Positions 6,675 to 9,756 of a stretch of DNA of 9,756 bases are shown here, piece after piece (positions within the stretch are counted from its first letter, which is position 1; the number at the start of each line of letters is the position of its first letter). The stretch is taken from positions 1 to 9,756 of the forward strand of contig JABMQG010000283.1 in assembly GCA_013203365.1 (NCBI GenBank). Reading direction: 5' to 3'. The notes beneath the pieces were generated by a model that was not told where the DNA came from, made no database searches, and was given only the letters and a program-made list of their open reading frames with translations. A program made the translations under genes and the position numbers. The stretch is from Planctomycetota bacterium. GTDB lineage: Bacteria > Planctomycetota > Phycisphaerae > SM23-33 > FEN-1343.

Positions 6675-8359
6675 CCGTAAAAGAACAAAACGAAGTTGTC
6701 TGGGGCGTGGAATTCGGAAGCTCGGGCGTGCGGGCAGTCCGACTCAGACGCACCCCAGAGGGTTTTTTAAGTGTAAGTGTAGAGGTCTGCCGGGAAGCGG
6801 ACCTGAACCGGCGATGGGACATCGCCCCATCTCTTGCCGAGGCGGTAGCTCATCTGGGAGTAGAAGCCCTCACCGAGCCGGTTATCGCCTGCATCAGCGA
6901 CGAGTTGGTCCTGTACCGTTCTATGTCGTTGCCGGATGCCGACCCCGCCGCCACGGCCAAGATGGTCGCCGGACAGCTCGAGGTGATGATCCCAAACCAG
7001 ACGGATAAATTCGTTTCCGGTTTTCTCAGCGGACCGGACCCGTGCAAGGTCGGCCACCGCCGGGTTCTGCTGTGCGCGGCCAGGCGAGACGCCGTTACCG
7101 AAGTATACTCCGCTTGCCGACGGATGGGCAGGGGTCCCGACGCCGTTGTGCCGTCGATCCTGGCGCTGGCGACAGTCTGGCTGCAATTGGGCCGGGACGA
7201 CGATAGGCCGATCGCACTGCTCGACGTGGGCGCCAGGTGCTCATGCCTGGCCGTGCTGAACGCCGGTCAGGTCGTCAAATGCGCCGTCATCGACCAGGGC
7301 GGTGACCACTGGACCGAGTTGATCGCCGAAAAACTGAACATAAGCCTCCAACAGGCCGAGCAGCGAAAGTGCCAGTACTCGGGCAACCCTTCAGCCGCAC
7401 AGGACGACCCACAGGTGTACGGCTGCATAGAACGGGCGATGGCGGATTGGTCGCGGCAGCTTAGGGAGGCCTACCGCCACTGCCTCGAATCCCTGCCAAG
7501 CCAGTGCCGGCCGGTCCTGTGCATTCTGTTCGGCCGATCGGCTATCATGCCCGGCCTGGCCGAGCTGGTCGCTTCCTCGCTGAACGTCGAGGTCCGCCAA
7601 GCAAGTGCGCTCGGGCGACTGGAACTGCCTGAGGGCGTGGAGTTCGAGTGGGTTGCCCCGGCCATTGGCGCTGCAATGTGTGCTATGGGCCTTGACGCCA
7701 ATGTGGTAGACCTTGCACCTGTATCAAAACCCCGCCGCGGGCAAGTGAAAAAATGGCGCCAGTGGGCCGCGCTGGCTGCGTGGGCCTTGGTGGCCCTGTT
7801 TGCCATGTACGGACTGGACGTAAGAAAAGCCGATAAATTGGACCGGACACTCTCGGACCTCCAGGGGAAGGCCGCTGGCCAAGGAGGGCTTGATCGTCGA
7901 TTGTCCATTGGGGCGTACCTTGAATCGGGCGGGCCGCCGCCGTTGGCCGTGCTGGATCGGCTCTCCGGCACACTGCCGGACCAGGCCCAGATGTTGAGCC
8001 TCAATTACACTCGCTCGGACGAATCGGCCGACGTGGTCATCGGCGCGATCCTGCCAAACGAGAAGGACCTGCCCTCCTTGCTGGAAAAACTCGGCCGAAT
8101 GGGCGACGCGGATCTCAAGAGCACCCGCCCGGAAAAGAAACAGTGCCGGTTCGAAATCCATCTGACACTCGGCCGATCGCTGAAACCCGCCTCCCGACCG
8201 GCTGTGCCGGCGACGCAGCCGGCGACGCAGCCGACGACACAGCCGGCGACTCAGCCGGCGATAATAAAGCCCGTCAGCCAACCGTCGACGGCACCGGCGA
8301 GTTCGCCCGCCCGGCCCGAAGCCGAACAGTCCGGACCCGGGCAAGGAGGCCAATCATGA
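6671..8359 (+). CDS. gspL: GspL-type protein: PilM-like actin fold plus PilN-like periplasmic domain
   Basis: This 562-residue inner-membrane protein would recruit GspE to the platform. The cytoplasmic part (1-360) reads as a PilM/GspL actin-like fold, with WGVEFGSSGVRAVRL at 11-25 and a second glycine-containing motif starting LLDVG around D185. One membrane helix lies at about 365-382 after a basic stretch. The periplasmic part has a short coiled region and a PilN/GspL-like ferredoxin-type domain (about 415-500). The C-terminus is a Pro/Thr/Gln/Ser-rich tail with four PATQ-type units (513-528). I start at GTG 6671, which gives a GTGA overlap with the gspK stop like the other junctions. TTG at 6656 would add five residues. 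Neither has a good Shine-Dalgarno. Length exceeds classical GspL (about 400) because of the large cytoplasmic part and the tail. Confidence 0.85.
   Translation: MTVKEQNEVVWGVEFGSSGVRAVRLRRTPEGFLSVSVEVCREADLNRRWDIAPSLAEAVAHLGVEALTEPVIACISDELVLYRSMSLPDADPAATAKMVAGQLEVMIPNQTDKFVSGFLSGPDPCKVGHRRVLLCAARRDAVTEVYSACRRMGRGPDAVVPSILALATVWLQLGRDDDRPIALLDVGARCSCLAVLNAGQVVKCAVIDQGGDHWTELIAEKLNISLQQAEQRKCQYSGNPSAAQDDPQVYGCIERAMADWSRQLREAYRHCLESLPSQCRPVLCILFGRSAIMPGLAELVASSLNVEVRQASALGRLELPEGVEFEWVAPAIGAAMCAMGLDANVVDLAPVSKPRRGQVKKWRQWAALAAWALVALFAMYGLDVRKADKLDRTLSDLQGKAAGQGGLDRRLSIGAYLESGGPPPLAVLDRLSGTLPDQAQMLSLNYTRSDESADVVIGAILPNEKDLPSLLEKLGRMGDADLKSTRPEKKQCRFEIHLTLGRSLKPASRPAVPATQPATQPTTQPATQPAIIKPVSQPSTAPASSPARPEAEQSGPGQGGQS
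8207..8254 (+). repeat. 12-base tandem repeat encoding PATQ units in gspL
   Basis: Four consecutive 12-base units close to CCGGCGACGCAG encode PATQ, PATQ, PTTQ and PATQ, followed by a partial fifth unit at 8255-8260. The length is a multiple of three, so gain or loss of a unit would keep the frame. It forms part of the low-complexity periplasmic tail of GspL. Confidence 0.9.
8343..8349 (+). promoter_or_regulatory. gspM ribosome binding site (decides the start)
   Basis: AAGGAGG is an almost ideal Shine-Dalgarno, 6 bases before the ATG at 8356. It supports that start over an in-frame ATG at 8143, which lies deep inside gspL. Confidence 0.8.
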
Positions 8360-8916
8360 AGAAGCTGAGCCGACCGGACAAGCGAGCGATCGTATACGGC
8401 GCCGTCGTACTGGCGGTGATCGTGGCGGCCAGATTGGCCTTTGTCCCCTGGCTGAACGGCTGGGGCGACGCGCGAACGCGCATCGCGACCGCTCAGTCGC
8501 AAATAGACGAACTGGCCGGAAAGGCCCGACGCGCCTCTGGGCAGCGCAGCCGATTGGCCGAGGCCTACGGACCGGCGGCAGGCAAGGAGCTGACCGATCT
8601 GCGGGATGCTCAAAGAGGGTTGCTGAAGGTGGCTCAGGATATCTTCAAGGCCAACGGTTTTGAGGTCGCCAGCGGGTACGATCCCCAGCGGCCACGACAG
8701 GTGAAGGGTCTGGCCGGCGTGCAATTGGTGCCCATGCAGGTTCGGGGCACATGCAAACTGCCACAGCTTGTCAAATGCCTCACTGAGATGAGAAAAGCAC
8801 CGACACTGGTCTTCGTGGACCGCCTGACGATCGAAAACGACGCGAAAAAGCCTGGGCAACTTACAGTGACAATGACGCTGGCGACGCTGGGCGAACTGCG
8901 GAGGGCCCGGTCATGA
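8356..8916 (+). CDS. gspM: GspM/PilO-like inner-membrane protein
   Basis: This 186-residue bitopic protein partners GspL in the T2SS inner-membrane platform. A short basic cytoplasmic tail (MKKLSRPDKR) is followed by one membrane helix (about 11-30). A probable coiled coil (about 36-85, rich in Ala, Arg and Gln) comes next. A C-terminal domain (about 90-186) with VQLVPMQVRGTCKLPQLVKCL and LTVTMTLATLG has the strand pattern of the GspM/PilO ferredoxin-like fold. Sequence conservation in this family is low, so the call leans on topology, length and position directly after gspL. The start overlaps the gspL stop as ATGA and has a strong ribosome site. The gene ends in an ATGA overlap with the next gene. 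Confidence 0.83.
   Translation: MKKLSRPDKRAIVYGAVVLAVIVAARLAFVPWLNGWGDARTRIATAQSQIDELAGKARRASGQRSRLAEAYGPAAGKELTDLRDAQRGLLKVAQDIFKANGFEVASGYDPQRPRQVKGLAGVQLVPMQVRGTCKLPQLVKCLTEMRKAPTLVFVDRLTIENDAKKPGQLTVTMTLATLGELRRARS
8900..8904 (+). promoter_or_regulatory. Ribosome binding site of the gspC-like gene
   Basis: GGAGG lies 8 bases before the ATG at 8913, inside the end of gspM. It supports that start, which also forms an ATGA overlap with the gspM stop. Confidence 0.65.
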
Positions 8917-9656
8917 CGATATCGAAAGATCACCTCGTCCGGTTCGCCCCGTGGGCCCTGGCCGCGACGGCGGCGGTGCTGACGGTCTGTGCCGGAGTAT
9001 CACTGGCCGGCAGGGACAGGTCCGTCAGGGGGGCTGTTGACGCAGTCGATCGCTACGCGGCGGGTCTACCAGGCCAGAATCAGCCGGCGGATAATTCCAA
9101 CCCCAAAACCAAGGACAAGGCAAAGGACAAGGCAAAGGACAAGGCAAAAGAAAAACCCGCAGACGGGACCGATAAGGCCACCTCCGCGATGGACGAGCAG
9201 GCGGAGCGGATCGGCAAGCGGAATATGTTCGCTCCCCCTCAGCCGAAGAAGGAGTTCTCCGCGAAGCTGCTCGGTGTGCTGGGAGAGTCGGCATACTTCG
9301 ACGACTGGAAGGCATGCAAGGTTGGCGACGACCATAACGGCGGAAAAGTAAAGACAATCGGCCCGGATTGGGTGGAAGTGGTTTTCGAGGGCGAAACGAA
9401 AAAGCTTAGCGTGTTCGGCCCCGGCGGGGCAGGCCCGGAGGCGGGGCCCTCCAACGGACCGCCTGGGGCGGGCGGGCCGGCTGGGCCGATGCCCATGGGG
9501 GCCGGGGCCTCGCCTCGCCCGGGAAAAATGCCGCCAGGGTTCGAACTTACCCCGAAAATGATCGAGCAATTCAAGAGCATGCCGCCGGAGCTCCGCAAGA
9601 AGGCCTTGGAGTCAATGCCGGCGGAAATGCGCGAAAAATTGGAAAAAGCACTTTAG
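8913..9656 (+). CDS. gspC: GspC/PilP-like protein (HR domain, repeated helical tail)
   Basis: This 247-residue protein probably links the inner-membrane platform to the secretin. A membrane helix (about 11-33) is followed by a charged linker with three KDKA units (near 67-78). A compact domain at about 115-168 reads FSAKLLGVLGESAYF, then a KVGD element, KVKTIGPDWVEVVF and KKLSVFG. This strand order (LxGV, GD, V..I..D.V.V, L.V) matches the GspC homology-region/PilP fold. RNMF at 103-106, just before it, is also usual in GspC. After this comes a Gly/Pro-rich stretch (169-207). The helical tail at 211-247 contains repeats SMPPELRKKALE (222-233) and SMPAEMREKLEK (234-245). No PDZ domain is visible. 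I am fairly sure of the HR-like domain; calling the whole protein GspC also relies on its place between gspM and a probable secretin gene. Confidence 0.66.
   Translation: MTISKDHLVRFAPWALAATAAVLTVCAGVSLAGRDRSVRGAVDAVDRYAAGLPGQNQPADNSNPKTKDKAKDKAKDKAKEKPADGTDKATSAMDEQAERIGKRNMFAPPQPKKEFSAKLLGVLGESAYFDDWKACKVGDDHNGGKVKTIGPDWVEVVFEGETKKLSVFGPGGAGPEAGPSNGPPGAGGPAGPMPMGAGASPRPGKMPPGFELTPKMIEQFKSMPPELRKKALESMPAEMREKLEKAL
9111..9146 (+). repeat. 12-base tandem repeat encoding KDKA in gspC-like gene
   Basis: Three exact copies of AAGGACAAGGCA lie head to tail, followed by a degraded copy beginning AAAGAAAAA. They encode KDKAKDKAKDKAKEK, a highly charged periplasmic spacer between the membrane helix and the HR-like domain. 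The unit keeps the frame, so the spacer could vary in length between strains. Confidence 0.92.
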
Positions 9657-9690
9657 AAGTTTTTAGTAACTTTTAGCAAAGGTCAAAGCA
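9652..9690 (+). other. AT-rich spacer before the last gene
   Basis: This short AT-rich stretch contrasts with the GC-rich genes on both sides. TTTAG occurs at 9652-9656, 9662-9666 and 9672-9676, exactly 10 bases apart. The three TAG triplets fall in all three frames. AAAGG at 9678-9682 is a plausible ribosome site 8 bases before the ATG at 9691. I see no clear promoter pair. Confidence 0.5.
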
Positions 9691-9756
9691 ATGAAGCCGA
9701 CAACCCAAACCGTATATACCGTGGCAATCTCCCTGGCACTGATCTTTCTTTGCGCC
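9691..9756 (+). CDS. 5' end of a signal-peptide gene, probably the GspD secretin
   Basis: Twenty-two codons are open to the window edge, starting with ATG at 9691 behind AAAGG (9678-9682). The translation begins MKPTTQTVYT and continues into a hydrophobic run, VAISLALIFLCA, which reads as the start of a Sec signal peptide. The mature protein lies outside the window, so function cannot be read directly. A secretin is inferred because the operon has every other core T2SS gene but gspD, and because L-M-C would be followed by D if the order parallels pilMNOPQ. A lipoprotein or another exported protein remains possible. Confidence 0.5.
   Translation, partial: MKPTTQTVYTVAISLALIFLCA

Noticed and set aside
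8143..8355. Upstream start extending gspM by 71 residues into gspL
   Set aside because: The extension reads the gspL tail repeats out of frame. The ATG at 8356 has an almost perfect Shine-Dalgarno and begins with a normal basic tail and membrane helix.

Overview
The window is a single, entirely plus-strand type II secretion system (T2SS) operon from a GC-rich bacterium. The gene order is gspE, gspF, gspG, gspH, gspI, gspJ, gspK, gspL, gspM, a gspC-like gene, and then the first 22 codons of a signal-peptide gene that is most likely the gspD secretin. I read it as a planctomycete-type cluster (Planctomycetota, perhaps Phycisphaerae or relatives). The reasons are the PilM/PilN-like GspL, the Ala before the pseudopilin cleavage site, the GspK with an EF-hand-like insert, and the PATQ and KDKA low-complexity linkers. 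This is an inference from protein style, since no marker gene is present.

Layout: 1-73 is the upstream end of the window, with no certain gene. gspE (74-1825) is the cytoplasmic ATPase. A 140-base gap follows, containing a strong 32-base hairpin. gspF (1972-3216) is the inner-membrane platform protein. Five pseudopilin genes (gspG, H, I, J, K; 3225-6674) follow almost without gaps. They are joined by a 29-base overlap (G/H), an 8-base overlap (H/I) and 4-base ATGA overlaps (I/J, J/K). The inner-membrane assembly genes gspL, gspM and gspC (6671-9656) are joined by GTGA and ATGA overlaps. A short AT-rich spacer leads into the last, truncated gene at 9691.

How they work together, from known T2SS biology: GspE is held at the membrane by GspL and powers GspF. 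GspF drives assembly of the GspG pseudopilus, whose tip is the H-I-J-K complex. GspL and GspM make up the rest of the platform. GspC links that platform to the outer-membrane secretin GspD. Translational coupling through the overlapping stops and starts suggests coordinated production.

The system itself is not new. The details worth a second look are: a GspE N-terminus matching the paired cyclic-di-GMP-binding MshEN motifs; the L-M-C-D order, which mirrors pilMNOPQ rather than the classical gspC-first order; an EF-hand-like loop and three NVNTA motifs in GspK; Ala instead of Gly at the -1 cleavage position of GspG and GspH; a GspH leader with no basic residues, read from inside gspG; and a GspC with no visible PDZ domain but a repeated helical tail. 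No RNA genes, mobile elements, CRISPR arrays or clear terminators were seen.
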